A stretch of 64,000 bases of DNA, taken from the NCBI GenBank assembly GCA_963753135.1, contig CAVWBA010000003.1, positions 1 to 64,000 on the forward strand. Direction: 5' to 3'. The translations under genes and the position numbers were made by a program. The first letter of the stretch is position 1; each line of letters begins with the position of its first letter. This DNA is from Roseiarcus sp963753135. GTDB lineage: Bacteria; Pseudomonadota; Alphaproteobacteria; Rhizobiales; Beijerinckiaceae. Of the stretch, positions 19,951 through 27,946 are shown in pieces. Below the pieces are notes generated by a model, which made no database searches, was not told the origin of the DNA, and was given only the letters and a program-made list of their open reading frames with translations.

Positions 19951-20598
19951 TTGAAAAAGATTCCAGAGATCTTGTTTGCGGTCGTCGGGCTTGCGCTCGT
20001 CCAAGCCACTCCCGCCACGAGCGCGACGCTCTTCGGAGAGACGCTGGACGCAAACATCACGATAACCGGGCAAGATGACAACGGGTTCTATACACTGCCG
20101 GTGCTCGTTGGCCCCGTGGTCGTGGGCGCGTCGGGCTTTTCGGACAGCATTCCCGTTTTCAAGCAACTTACGGAGGATGGATTCGCGACGCCGACCAACC
20201 AGATCACTGGGAACGTCATCGTCAACATTGGCGCCGAATCGATTTCCGTTGAAATGAAGGGGCAGGTGCAGCCGTTCGAACTGGAGTCGACATTTTCCGG
20301 CATCGGGGGAACCAGCTTTCAGATCGCCAATGACGTCGACAGCGCAACGGGGGCCATGTCAGGGGTTAACCTGGACCTGTTCGACACCAACACCCTGCAT
20401 TCGGTCGATTTCGCCACCTTTTATCTCGGCTTTCAGCCGGGAACTGATCTGACGCAGACGGAGACGCTGACGCTTGCAAGCGTCGTCGGCGGCGCCGTTC
20501 CCGAGCCTTCGACCTGGATGCTGCTCCTCGCGGGCTTTGCAGGCCTTGGCTTTGCCGGATTCTCGCGCTCGCGGCGAAGGGTCGACGTCGCTGCGTGA
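19951..20598 (+). CDS. PEP-CTERM sorting domain protein
   Basis: A 215-residue exported protein. It starts at TTG with KKIPEILFAVVGLALVQATPATSA, a signal peptide, and ends VPEPSTWMLLLAGFAGLGFA followed by an Arg-rich tail. The mature part is acidic, Gly/Thr-rich and likely all beta. TTG 19951 follows GGAGGGGG at correct distance; GTG 19897 lies upstream but would bury the signal peptide. It runs toward kbl. The stop codons of both genes lie inside one hairpin (20595-20636). Function unknown. Confidence 0.8.
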   Translation: MKKIPEILFAVVGLALVQATPATSATLFGETLDANITITGQDDNGFYTLPVLVGPVVVGASGFSDSIPVFKQLTEDGFATPTNQITGNVIVNIGAESISVEMKGQVQPFELESTFSGIGGTSFQIANDVDSATGAMSGVNLDLFDTNTLHSVDFATFYLGFQPGTDLTQTETLTLASVVGGAVPEPSTWMLLLAGFAGLGFAGFSRSRRRVDVAA

Positions 20599-20636
20599 GG
20601 ACAGTTACTCGGTAATGCGGACTCCGCGGTCCTCAC
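20595..20636. terminator. Hairpin shared by two convergent genes
   Basis: GTGAGGAC (20595-20602) pairs with GTCCTCAC (20629-20636), and an inner GCGGACTCCGC can also fold. The TGA stop of the PEP-CTERM gene and the stop of kbl both lie in the outer arms, so one structure may end both transcripts. Confidence 0.45.
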
Positions 20637-21835
20637 ACAATCCCCAGGGCCTTGCCTGCGTCTGAGAAGGCGCCGATCGCAAAATCGATGTCGGCGTCCG
20701 TCAGCGCCGCTGACATTTGCGTGCGGATGCGCGCCTGGCCCTTCGGCACGACGGGAAAGAAAAACCCGGCCACGAACAATCCGCGCTCGTCGAGCGCGTG
20801 CGCCAGGTCTTGCGCCAGGCGCGCTTCGCCCAGCATTACCGGAATGATCGGCGTCTCTCCTGGAGCCACCTTGAACCCGGCTTTCTCGATCCCTTCGCGA
20901 AAGCGGCGCGCGTGGTTTTTGAGCAAAGCCCGCCGGGCGTCGGCGCCGATCGCAATATCGAGCGCCTTCAGGGCCCCGGCGGCGATCGGGGGCGCGAGCG
21001 AGTTGGAAAAAAGATAGGGCCGCGCCCGCTGCCGCAGCAGATCGACGATCGGCTGGGCGGCCGCGACAAAGCCGCCCATTCCCCCGCCAAGCGTCTTGCC
21101 GAAGGTGCCGGTGACGATGTCGACGCGGTCGCCCGCGCCGGTCAGAGCGGGCGTGCCGCGGCCTTTCTCGCCGAGATGCCCCGTCGCGTGACAGTCGTCG
21201 ACCAGCACCAGCGCGCCGTAGCGGTCGGCGAGGCCGCAGATTTCCTTCAGTTTGGCGACATACCCGTCCATCGAGAACACGCCATCGGTGGCGACGAGCT
21301 TGAACCGCGCGCCGGCGGCGTCGGCCTCCTTGAGACGGTCCTCGAGCTCATCTAAGTCCGAATTGGCGAAGCGGTAGCGTTTCGCCTTGCTGAGCCGCAC
21401 GCCGTCGATGATCGAGGCGTGGTTGAGGCTGTCGGATATGATCGCGTCCTCTTCGCCGAGCAAAGGCTCGAACACCCCGCCATTGGCGTCGAAACAGGCG
21501 GCGAACACGATCGCGTCATCCTTGCCCAGGTGCTTGGCGATCGCCTGCTCGAGCTCGCGATGCAGCGTCTGCGCGCCGCAAATGAAGCGCACCGAAGCCA
21601 TGCCGAAGCCGAATTGGTCCATGGCGCGGCGCGCCGCCGCGATGACGTCCGGGTGATCGGCGAGGCCAAGGTAATTGTTGGCGCAGAGATTGACCGCTTC
21701 GCGCGCGCCGTGCTCCCCCGCGACGCGGATCCGCCCACCCTGCGGCCCGGTCAAGAGCCGCTCGCGTTTCGTAAGGCCCGCCGCCTCGATCTCGTCGAGG
21801 CTCGCGCGGATATGGTTGAGAAAGGCGTCGGTCAT
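20633..21835 (-). CDS. kbl: Glycine C-acetyltransferase (2-amino-3-ketobutyrate CoA ligase)
   Basis: A PLP enzyme of the alpha-oxoamine synthase family that cleaves 2-amino-3-ketobutyrate with CoA into glycine and acetyl-CoA. Visible features are NLCANNYLGLADHP, SVRFICGAQTLHRELE, DSLNHASIIDG, the cofactor-binding DDCHATGHLG and the Lys-bearing TGTFGKTLGGGMGGF. The length is 400 residues against about 398 in E. coli. ATG 21835 is preferred over the ORF start at 21853 because it matches the family N-terminus. It works after Tdh but is separated from tdh by two unrelated genes. Confidence 0.94.
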   Translation of the reverse strand: MTDAFLNHIRASLDEIEAAGLTKRERLLTGPQGGRIRVAGEHGAREAVNLCANNYLGLADHPDVIAAARRAMDQFGFGMASVRFICGAQTLHRELEQAIAKHLGKDDAIVFAACFDANGGVFEPLLGEEDAIISDSLNHASIIDGVRLSKAKRYRFANSDLDELEDRLKEADAAGARFKLVATDGVFSMDGYVAKLKEICGLADRYGALVLVDDCHATGHLGEKGRGTPALTGAGDRVDIVTGTFGKTLGGGMGGFVAAAQPIVDLLRQRARPYLFSNSLAPPIAAGALKALDIAIGADARRALLKNHARRFREGIEKAGFKVAPGETPIIPVMLGEARLAQDLAHALDERGLFVAGFFFPVVPKGQARIRTQMSAALTDADIDFAIGAFSDAGKALGIV

Positions 21836-22038
21836 GGCGGCTCGCCGGTTCACGTGAGCGCGAGCATAGCAGCGCCAAGGACGCGCTCAAATCCGCCGCA
21901 AACTTTCTCTGCGAGGAGAAGGACAAGTGCGCGGTTAACGAAATCGCAACTGCGGCCACAAAAACGCCTTGGCGCGATTGCAGCAACCCGCGGACGCCTG
22001 AAAGGGGCCATCTGCGATGAGGAATGAGGAGCGATCGC

Positions 22039-22605
22039 ATGGACGTTCTCGCGACCGGGCAACGCATCGCCCCAGCGCTGACCCGTTATGGTCCGACCGC
22101 CGTCGCGTTTCATTGGACCGTCGCGGCGCTGGTCGTTTTTCTAGGGACCCTGGGACTCCTGTTCGACGACATTCCGAAGGAGTCGCAGGCGTTCTGGATC
22201 AATGTCCATGGCTGCGTCGGGCTTGTGTATTTCGCCCTCGTCATCGCCAGACTTGCCTGGCGGACGTCGCACAAGCCGCCTGATCTACCGCCCGACATTG
22301 GCGAGCTCGATCGCCGCTTTTCGCTCGCCGCGCACCATCTCCTCTATGTGCTGATGGTCCTTATCCCGATTTTCGGGGTTGTCGCCTTTGTCTGGCATGG
22401 ACGCGCCTTCGACTACGGATTCGTCCAGCTGAACTTTGGCGTCGCTAAGAATCCTGGGGTGTTCCATCCCGCGGAGGAAGTCCATCAGTGGCTTGCCTAT
22501 TGCCTGTTTGGACTGGCCGCCCTTCATGCCGCAGGCGCGCTCTATCACCATTTCGTCCGCCGCGACGGCGTGCTTCTGCGCATGCTCCCCGGCGGGACGG
22601 GATAG
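22039..22605 (+). CDS. Cytochrome b561 family protein
   Basis: A 188-residue four-helix membrane protein binding haem b between conserved His residues. Helix 1 starts RYGPTAVAFHWTVAALVVFLG, helix 2 has NVHGCVGLVYFALVIARLAW, helix 3 AAHHLLYVLMVLIPIFGV and helix 4 EVHQWLAYCLFGLAALHAAGALYHHFVRRDGVLLRML. The final motif is typical of bacterial b561 proteins that pass electrons across the inner membrane, some acting as superoxide oxidases. ATG 22039 is preferred because GAGGAG lies 7 bp before it. Neighbours give no clear partner. Confidence 0.9.
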   Translation: MDVLATGQRIAPALTRYGPTAVAFHWTVAALVVFLGTLGLLFDDIPKESQAFWINVHGCVGLVYFALVIARLAWRTSHKPPDLPPDIGELDRRFSLAAHHLLYVLMVLIPIFGVVAFVWHGRAFDYGFVQLNFGVAKNPGVFHPAEEVHQWLAYCLFGLAALHAAGALYHHFVRRDGVLLRMLPGGTG

Positions 22606-22629
22606 GCGCGAGCGCCTGGGCTTCGCTCG

Positions 22630-23109
22630 CTATTGCGACAAGTGAATGGCGAGCTCGTACCGTCCCTCGCTGAACGTGAGCCCGGCTTGCGCGGCGCTGA
22701 GCCGCATGACGACGCCGTTTCGATTCTCGAGCCACAATTCGCCGTTCGCCTTTGTGGTGATGGCTAGGCTGCCCGTGCCCTGGATCCAGGCGCCGGGGAA
22801 CAGGGAGACGTCGCGGAGCTTGTAGACTTCGCCCGAGGCTTGCAGCGTGGAGATCGCGCCAAGGCCGATCAGCGAACCCGAGAGTGTGAACGGATAGGAC
22901 CTGCCCCTGAAGGTGAGGACGCCGTTGCCGGCGCCGAAGCCGGAGACAAAGGCCTGCGTCATCGTCACAGTGCCTGAGGGTCTGAGACCCCGAATGCTCG
23001 CTTCAGTCGGGATTCCGGAGGGCGGGATCTCGCAGCCGGCGAGCGCCAGAAGGCTCGACACGGCGAAAGTCGCCGCGATTGCGCGCGAGCGAAGGAGCGT
23101 GGACAGCAT
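22630..23109 (-). CDS. Predicted lipoprotein of unknown function
   Basis: A 159-residue protein with a lipoprotein signal: a short positive start, a hydrophobic run and the lipobox LALAGC, giving an N-terminal Cys at about residue 26. The mature part includes ITTKANGELWLENRNGVVMRLS and looks all-beta. It is convergent with the cytochrome b561 gene. I do not recognise the family. Confidence 0.68.
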   Translation of the reverse strand: MLSTLLRSRAIAATFAVSSLLALAGCEIPPSGIPTEASIRGLRPSGTVTMTQAFVSGFGAGNGVLTFRGRSYPFTLSGSLIGLGAISTLQASGEVYKLRDVSLFPGAWIQGTGSLAITTKANGELWLENRNGVVMRLSAAQAGLTFSEGRYELAIHLSQ

Positions 23110-23162
23110 AACTTTCCCCCTATCGGGCCAACGACGGAGCCGGCGCAGCCTGCACAAGGGTT

Positions 23163-23398
23163 TAGCAGGCTGCTGAAAAAGTCACAGCGTTTCGGTGGGC
23201 GGGCTCGCGCAAGTGAAGGTGCGCAACGGATGCCGCGCCCGGATCCGCGCCTCGACATCCACATAGGAGAACAACGCCCCGCTCGTCCGATCCTCGCCCC
23301 GCATCGATCCCTCGCAATTCGCTCCGCAAACCCCAGGGAATCACGTCAAGAGAACAAACACCAGCGCCTTCTCGGCCGACTTCTTCAGCAGCCTGCTA
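23163..23398 (-). mobile_element. Internally deleted insertion sequence (mini-IS, 236 bp)
   Basis: The ends are 21-bp inverted repeats, TAGCAGGCTGCTGAAAAAGTC on the left and its near-perfect complement on the right (20 of 21). This terminal sequence is a common insertion-sequence end. Inside, on the minus strand, an ATG at 23304 with a GAGGG upstream opens a 40-codon frame. It begins MRGEDRTSGALFSYVDVEAR, like the N-terminus of IS5-type transposases, and ends in TGA at 23182-23184 inside the left repeat. The body of the transposase is gone. It could be moved only by a full-length relative elsewhere in the genome. Confidence 0.72.
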
Positions 23399-23536
23399 GA
23401 CCGCTTCGCCCTGGGTTGGCGCCGGTTTCGCTGCCTCGTCGGCGGCGGTGGCGACGTTGGCCCGAGCGCTCCGTTTGGGTTTTCTTAAACCGAGGCTGTT
23501 TCGCCGCGAAACTTCCGATTGCGCCTATTGGATTTT

Positions 23537-23587
23537 CTTGGATTTCCTTGGATTCTTTCGTCCGAATCGAGACATTTCAATGGGTTA
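23537..23587 (+). repeat. Dispersed intergenic repeat, copy A
   Basis: A 51-bp segment starting CTTGGATTTCCTTGGATTCT that matches 36957-37007 at 47 of 51 positions, and a more diverged inverted copy at 57151-57200. It contains GATTC and GAATC sites. The flanking bases are also T/G-rich and partly similar. Confidence 0.75.
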
Positions 23588-23811
23588 TGCGGGATTTTTC
23601 CGAGCGGGATTTTTCTCCGGCCTTTTCCCGGCGTTGAGACCCGCCGGAGACGGGAGCCGGCGGTCGAAGCCATGCTGAAGCGCGGGATCGTTCATGGGCT
23701 CAACCTTACCCCAGTTTCTGATTTCCTGCAATCAATTGCACGCCCAACCGGCGCCCTGCGACGGCCTTGATCCAAAAACTGGCACGGACGCAATGACGCC
23801 AGGGTTCCAAC

Positions 23812-23836
23812 AAAAGCCGCCTTCGGGGCGGCTTTT
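23812..23836 (-). terminator. Rho-independent terminator
   Basis: AAAAGCCGCC pairs with GGCGGCTTTT around a short TTCGG loop. On the minus strand it follows the stop of the PEP-CTERM gene at 23855 by about 18 bp and ends in TTTT, the classical layout. Confidence 0.82.
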
Positions 23837-23854
23837 CTCCTGTCGGATCGCCGC

Positions 23855-24583
23855 CTACACTGTGACGGCGGCAGCCTTACGCGAGGCGCGATAGCCGGCG
23901 AAACCGAGGCTCGCGAAGCCAAGGACCATCATCGCCCATGTCGAGGGCTCGGGCGCGGCCAGGGAAAGCCCGCTCGCGCTCGTGTAATCGGCCGCCCCAT
24001 CGGCCCAGACGACCACGCCGTAGACGCCCGGCTCGTTGCCACCGTTGGAATAGAGATCCACGAGATCCCCATTGGCGAGCGTAAACATGACGCCATAGTC
24101 ATCGAAGAAGCCGCCAGCCGGCACGCCGATGCAGGTGATCGGCGCATTCGCGCCCGCGTAAAACAGATTATCGTAGGACACGCTTCCCGGCGCGGGATAC
24201 CAGCCAAAACTATGGGGAATGGTCTGGTCCATTTCGAAGTGGTTTTGCGGATTGGTCGCCAAGATGCCTGTGATCGCGACATTATCGATGTTCAGAATCT
24301 TATCCGAGAAAGTGCCCGTTGCGTCGGTGATCGCGAGCGCATTCGCGGGATCGACAGCGCCCTGGAAGTTCGGAGGAGGACCGGCGGAAGGACCAAGCAG
24401 GTTGGCTGGAGTTCCAAAAATGCCCGTCGTATCAGCAAAGGGGTCGGGACCGACCGTGATAACTCCGGAGCCGCTGGCGTTGCCATCACCGCCAAACGAG
24501 AAATTGACCGACGAAGCGTGAGCGCTCCCGGCGAAGATGAGTCCCGCGACAAGCGGCAGAGCCGCCAAAATCCTACGCGTCAT
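23855..24583 (-). CDS. PEP-CTERM sorting domain protein
   Basis: A 242-residue exported protein with signal peptide TRRILAALPLVAGLIFAGSAHA and a C-terminal sorting signal APEPSTWAMMVLGFASLGFAGYR followed by basic residues. The mature domain (VNFSFGGDGNASGSGVITV, then VMFTLANGDLVDLYSNGG and VYGVVVWADG) is the Gly/Asp-rich beta-sandwich found in many PEP-CTERM proteins. It is the third such protein within 11 kb. Two Cys residues are not expected to be structural. Function unknown. Confidence 0.83.
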   Translation of the reverse strand: MTRRILAALPLVAGLIFAGSAHASSVNFSFGGDGNASGSGVITVGPDPFADTTGIFGTPANLLGPSAGPPPNFQGAVDPANALAITDATGTFSDKILNIDNVAITGILATNPQNHFEMDQTIPHSFGWYPAPGSVSYDNLFYAGANAPITCIGVPAGGFFDDYGVMFTLANGDLVDLYSNGGNEPGVYGVVVWADGAADYTSASGLSLAAPEPSTWAMMVLGFASLGFAGYRASRKAAAVTV

Positions 24584-24819
24584 GATGAAGTGTCCCCTCC
24601 CCGTTCAGCTCAAGCGCGCGAGGAACATCCCTCGCGCATCCCCCAGCGTGGCCGTCTCGACAAGGAAATCGCCTAGCAATCTCCCCCGGCCGGGCGCTTC
24701 GCCTAGCCAGCCCCCGCCTTCGAGCGCTGCGAACCGTGATTGAAAGGTCTTCACCTGTCAACTTAAGTTTATTTGATTCCCTTGGGTCATGCCCGAGCGG
24801 AAGCCCATGGAAATGTCCG

Positions 24820-25719
24820 CTACGCCACTGAAACAGCCTTCGGCTCGTCCTCCGCGACTTCCGGCTCTCTCACGGGGTGATTGAGATAGGCCGCGATGCG
24901 AGTTGCGAACGCGCTCGGCGTTTCGGCGAACAACCGCTCGAATTCGACATTGGCGCGCCTCTTGAGCTTCTTCTGTTTCGCCTCCATTCGCACCCTCAGC
25001 TCTTGCAGCGCCTGCGGCGGCAACTCACCGTGCTCCGCCGCGAACGTCCCAAGCACATGCAGATCGTTAAAGTCGCCAAGCGCCTCGCGAAGATCATTCA
25101 ACGCTTCGGCCTGCGCGTTCAACGCCTGCGGCCACGCGCAGGAGAGAAGCGCGAGCTGGTAGCGCAGATCGACAACGCGGGCGCGAAACGCATGCAGCGC
25201 GACCGGGTCGTCGCCGTCAAAGGCGAGGCGCCCGCGTCGTCGCGCCTGCCTATAGGTGCGCGCGGCCGCGGCGACGATCTCCGCGGTTCCAACAGCGCTC
25301 AAGTCCCATCCCTCGACGCGTCTCACGATCGCATTGAGCCGCGGCCGTGGCGCGGTGGCGGCGAGCCCGCGGCGAGCGCGCTGAGCCGCCTCTCGCTCCC
25401 GCGCGATGGCGGCCATCAGAGGTTTGGAGATCTCGGGCGGGGGCTCGAGGCGCTGGACGCGAATCGCCATGACGTCGAGGTCGCGCGCCCGCCCGATCTG
25501 GCGGCGCGTCGCGGCCAGCGTCGTGATCGTCACCCGAGCCGGTTCGCCAACGCAGTCAAGAAAAAGCCGAGCGATCGCGCGCGCTTCTTTCAGCGTCTTG
25601 CGCACCTCATGGACCCGCTTCGGCGCCTCTTCGCCAGGATCAGGAAACCGCGCCGCCGCGGCGCCGACGGCCCGAACGAGCGCAGCGCGGCAATGTTGCG
25701 GCCAGGCGTCGGAACGCAT
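24820..25719 (-). CDS. CHAD domain protein
   Basis: A 299-residue alpha-helical protein rich in Arg, Ala and His. CHAD hallmarks are the conserved His/Arg helices VHEVRKTLKEARAIARLF, ATRRQIGRARDLDVM, LHAFRARVVDLRYQL, LREALGDFNDLHVLG and ELRVRMEAKQKKLKRRA. CHAD domains bind inorganic polyphosphate and are often found with polyphosphate or CYTH proteins; none is seen here. The ATG at 25719 overlaps by one base the TGA of the acyl-CoA synthetase (TGATG), so translation is probably coupled. Confidence 0.85.
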   Translation of the reverse strand: MRSDAWPQHCRAALVRAVGAAAARFPDPGEEAPKRVHEVRKTLKEARAIARLFLDCVGEPARVTITTLAATRRQIGRARDLDVMAIRVQRLEPPPEISKPLMAAIAREREAAQRARRGLAATAPRPRLNAIVRRVEGWDLSAVGTAEIVAAAARTYRQARRRGRLAFDGDDPVALHAFRARVVDLRYQLALLSCAWPQALNAQAEALNDLREALGDFNDLHVLGTFAAEHGELPPQALQELRVRMEAKQKKLKRRANVEFERLFAETPSAFATRIAAYLNHPVREPEVAEDEPKAVSVA

Positions 25720-27368
25720 CACGCTAAGCCGGCCGCCACATCGAGGGCCTTCGCCCGCTCGCGCAGCGCGAATTTCTGCACCTTGCCGGTCGACGTCTTG
25801 GGAATTTCGGCGAAGATGATATGGCGCGGGCACTTGTAGCGCGCCAACCGCTCGCGGCACCATTCGATCAGTTCCTCAGCGGTCGCGGTATGGCCGGGCT
25901 TCATCTCGATGAACGCGCACGGCGTCTCGCCCCATTTCTCGTCCGCGCGCGCCACCACCGCCGCAAGCTGGACGCCCGGATGCTCGAACAGGGCGTCCTC
26001 GACCTCGATTGAGGAAATGTTTTCCCCGCCGGAAATGATGATGTCCTTCGACCGGTCCCGGAGCTGCACATAGCCGTCCTTGTGCTTGACGCCAAGGTCC
26101 CCCGAATGGAACCAGCCGCCAGCCAGCGCCTTCTCCGTCCCGGCCTTGTTCTTCAGGTAACCTTTCATCACCACATTGCCGCGGAACATCACTTCGCCCA
26201 TGGTCTCTCCGTCAGCGGGCACAGGCCTCATCGTCTCGGGGTCCATCACGTCGAGCGCCTCGAGCGCGTGATAGCGAACGCCCTGGCGCGCCTTGAGATG
26301 CGCCTGGGCGTCGTGGTCGAGCGCGTTCCACTCCTCCTTCCAGTCGTTGACCACCGCCGGCCCATAGACCTCCGTCAGCCCATAGAGATGCGTCACCTCG
26401 AAACCGGCTTCGCCCATCGCCTTGAGGACGGCGGCCGGCGGAGGAGCAGCGGCGGTGAAGAAGCGCACGATGTGCGGCAGCGGCCGTTTCTCGTCGTCGC
26501 CCGCGTTGAGCAGGATCGACATGACGATCGGCGCGCCGCACATGTGGGTCACCTTGTGCTCGGCGATGAGGTCGAAGATCGGCTTGGCGCGCACCTGCCG
26601 CAAGCAGACATGCACGCCCGCTTTGACGCTGACGGACCAGGGAAAGCACCAGCCGTTGCAATGGAACATCGGCAGCGTCCAGAGGTAGACCGGGTGGCGG
26701 CCGACATCGGCGGTGAGGATATTGCCAGCGGCGAGCAGATTGGCGCCGCGATGATGATAGACGACGCCCTTCGGATCGCCGGTCGTGCCCGAGGTGTAGT
26801 TAAGCGCAATCGCATCCCATTCGTCGTCCGGCGCCGTGCGCTGATAAGCCTCGTCGCCTTCGGCGATGAGCGCCTCGTAGTCGAGGCCCCCCAGCCGTTC
26901 GCCGGGACCGTCGTATTCGGCATCGTCGTAGTCGATGACCAGCGGCCGGACTTTGGCGCGCTTGAGCGCCGCGCCAATAACGAGTGAGAATTCGCGGTCG
27001 ACGATGAGCGCCTTGGCCTCGCCGTGATCGAGCATGAAGGCGATCGAGGCCGCATCGAGGCGCGTATTGAGCGCGTTGAGCACAGCGCCACACATCGGGA
27101 CGCCATAGTGGCATTCGAGCATCGCCGGCGTGTTGGCGAGCATCACTGCGATCGTGTCGCCGCGCGCGAAGCCTCGTTTGGCGAGCGCCGAGGCAAGTTT
27201 CTTGGTTCGCGCGTGGAACTCGCGATAGTTGCGGCGCAGGGTCCCGTGAGCAATGGCCAGCCGATCCGGAAAAACCACGGCCGATCGTTCAAGGAAGGTC
27301 AGCGGCGTCAGCGGCTGAAAGTTGGCCGGATTGCGATCGAGGTCGCGGTCATAGGGCGAAATGGACAT
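25719..27368 (-). CDS. Acyl-CoA synthetase (AMP-forming)
   Basis: A 549-residue ligase that activates a fatty or other carboxylic acid to its CoA ester through an acyl-AMP. The P-loop-like motif YTSGTTGDPKGVVYHHRG, the GLTE motif (HLYGLTEVYGPAV), GWFHSGDLG, DRSKDIIISGGENIS and the catalytic Lys in PKTSTGKVQKF are all present. Closest in pattern to medium-chain or methylmercaptopropionate-type ligases (CHYGVPMCGAVLNALNTRLD, LWTLPMFHCNGWCFPW). ATG 27368 is chosen because the start MSISPYDRDLDRNPANFQPL is the family N-terminus. It precedes the CHAD gene with a one-base overlap. Substrate unknown. Confidence 0.92.
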   Translation of the reverse strand: MSISPYDRDLDRNPANFQPLTPLTFLERSAVVFPDRLAIAHGTLRRNYREFHARTKKLASALAKRGFARGDTIAVMLANTPAMLECHYGVPMCGAVLNALNTRLDAASIAFMLDHGEAKALIVDREFSLVIGAALKRAKVRPLVIDYDDAEYDGPGERLGGLDYEALIAEGDEAYQRTAPDDEWDAIALNYTSGTTGDPKGVVYHHRGANLLAAGNILTADVGRHPVYLWTLPMFHCNGWCFPWSVSVKAGVHVCLRQVRAKPIFDLIAEHKVTHMCGAPIVMSILLNAGDDEKRPLPHIVRFFTAAAPPPAAVLKAMGEAGFEVTHLYGLTEVYGPAVVNDWKEEWNALDHDAQAHLKARQGVRYHALEALDVMDPETMRPVPADGETMGEVMFRGNVVMKGYLKNKAGTEKALAGGWFHSGDLGVKHKDGYVQLRDRSKDIIISGGENISSIEVEDALFEHPGVQLAAVVARADEKWGETPCAFIEMKPGHTATAEELIEWCRERLARYKCPRHIIFAEIPKTSTGKVQKFALRERAKALDVAAGLA

Positions 27369-27445
27369 CAAGCGGGCCTCCCACAGCGCTTCGCGACGAT
27401 CATAGCGCGCCGGAGCAAGCTTTGGGCCAGAGAAAATGACGATCT

Positions 27446-27883
27446 CTACGGCCGAAAGGCGAAAAATCGAAAGCCGATAAAGGTCAGAACCATCGCGGCG
27501 CCGCTCCCGGCGGCGACGAACAGCGGCAGGATCGCCGGCGTCACGGCGACTCCGACGCGGGGCGCCAGAAGAACGCAAGCCGAATAAACGGCATAGTTGA
27601 CCGCGAGTCCGACGGAGGCGACGCCGCAATAGCGAAGAAAGGCGCGGACGAGCGGCGCGCGCGAGTGGCGGAAGGTGATCGACCGGTTGAGGGCGAAATT
27701 GACGATCGTTGCGATCATGAAGCCCGGCGGCCGGGCGAGCTCCGGCGACAGGCCGCCATATTTGGCCGCCACGAAGGTGATTCCGGCGTCAACGAAATAG
27801 CCGAAGAGACCGATCGCGGCGAAAGTGGGAACCTGCGCGGCCATGCGCCCGTGGGCGAGAGCGGCCGGCTTCACCGCGCTCAT
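27446..27883 (-). CDS. GtrA family membrane protein
   Basis: A 145-residue protein with four membrane helices. GtrA features are the first helix AIGLFGYFVDAGITFV, the basic loop VNFALNRSITFRH between helices 2 and 3, and a C-terminal helix ending VLTFIGFRFFAFRP. GtrA proteins are thought to help move lipid-linked sugars across the inner membrane for glycosylation of surface polymers. ATG 27883 has GGAGGG about 7 bp upstream. No glycosyltransferase is adjacent. Confidence 0.85.
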   Translation of the reverse strand: MSAVKPAALAHGRMAAQVPTFAAIGLFGYFVDAGITFVAAKYGGLSPELARPPGFMIATIVNFALNRSITFRHSRAPLVRAFLRYCGVASVGLAVNYAVYSACVLLAPRVGVAVTPAILPLFVAAGSGAAMVLTFIGFRFFAFRP

Positions 27884-27946
27884 TGGCGCTCCCTCCGCAA
27901 TGGACTTCGGACCCAATAGGCGCGTTGGCCCAAAACCCCTTCTCCT

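Larger units (their letters stand above)
23110..23854. other. 745-bp gene-free stretch with mini-insertion sequence, repeat and hairpin
   Basis: No conserved gene is seen. The stretch holds an internally deleted insertion sequence (23163-23398), copy A of a dispersed repeat (23537-23587) within an AT-richer segment, and a strong hairpin (23812-23836) at the end of the next PEP-CTERM gene. It looks like a landing zone for mobile and repeated DNA. Confidence 0.7.

Noticed and set aside
23400..23700. Small proteins encoded by the AT-richer stretch after the mini-IS
   Set aside because: The open frames read FPWILSSES-like peptides only because they translate the dispersed repeat. The same peptide appears in frame at copy B by repeat identity, not by gene conservation.
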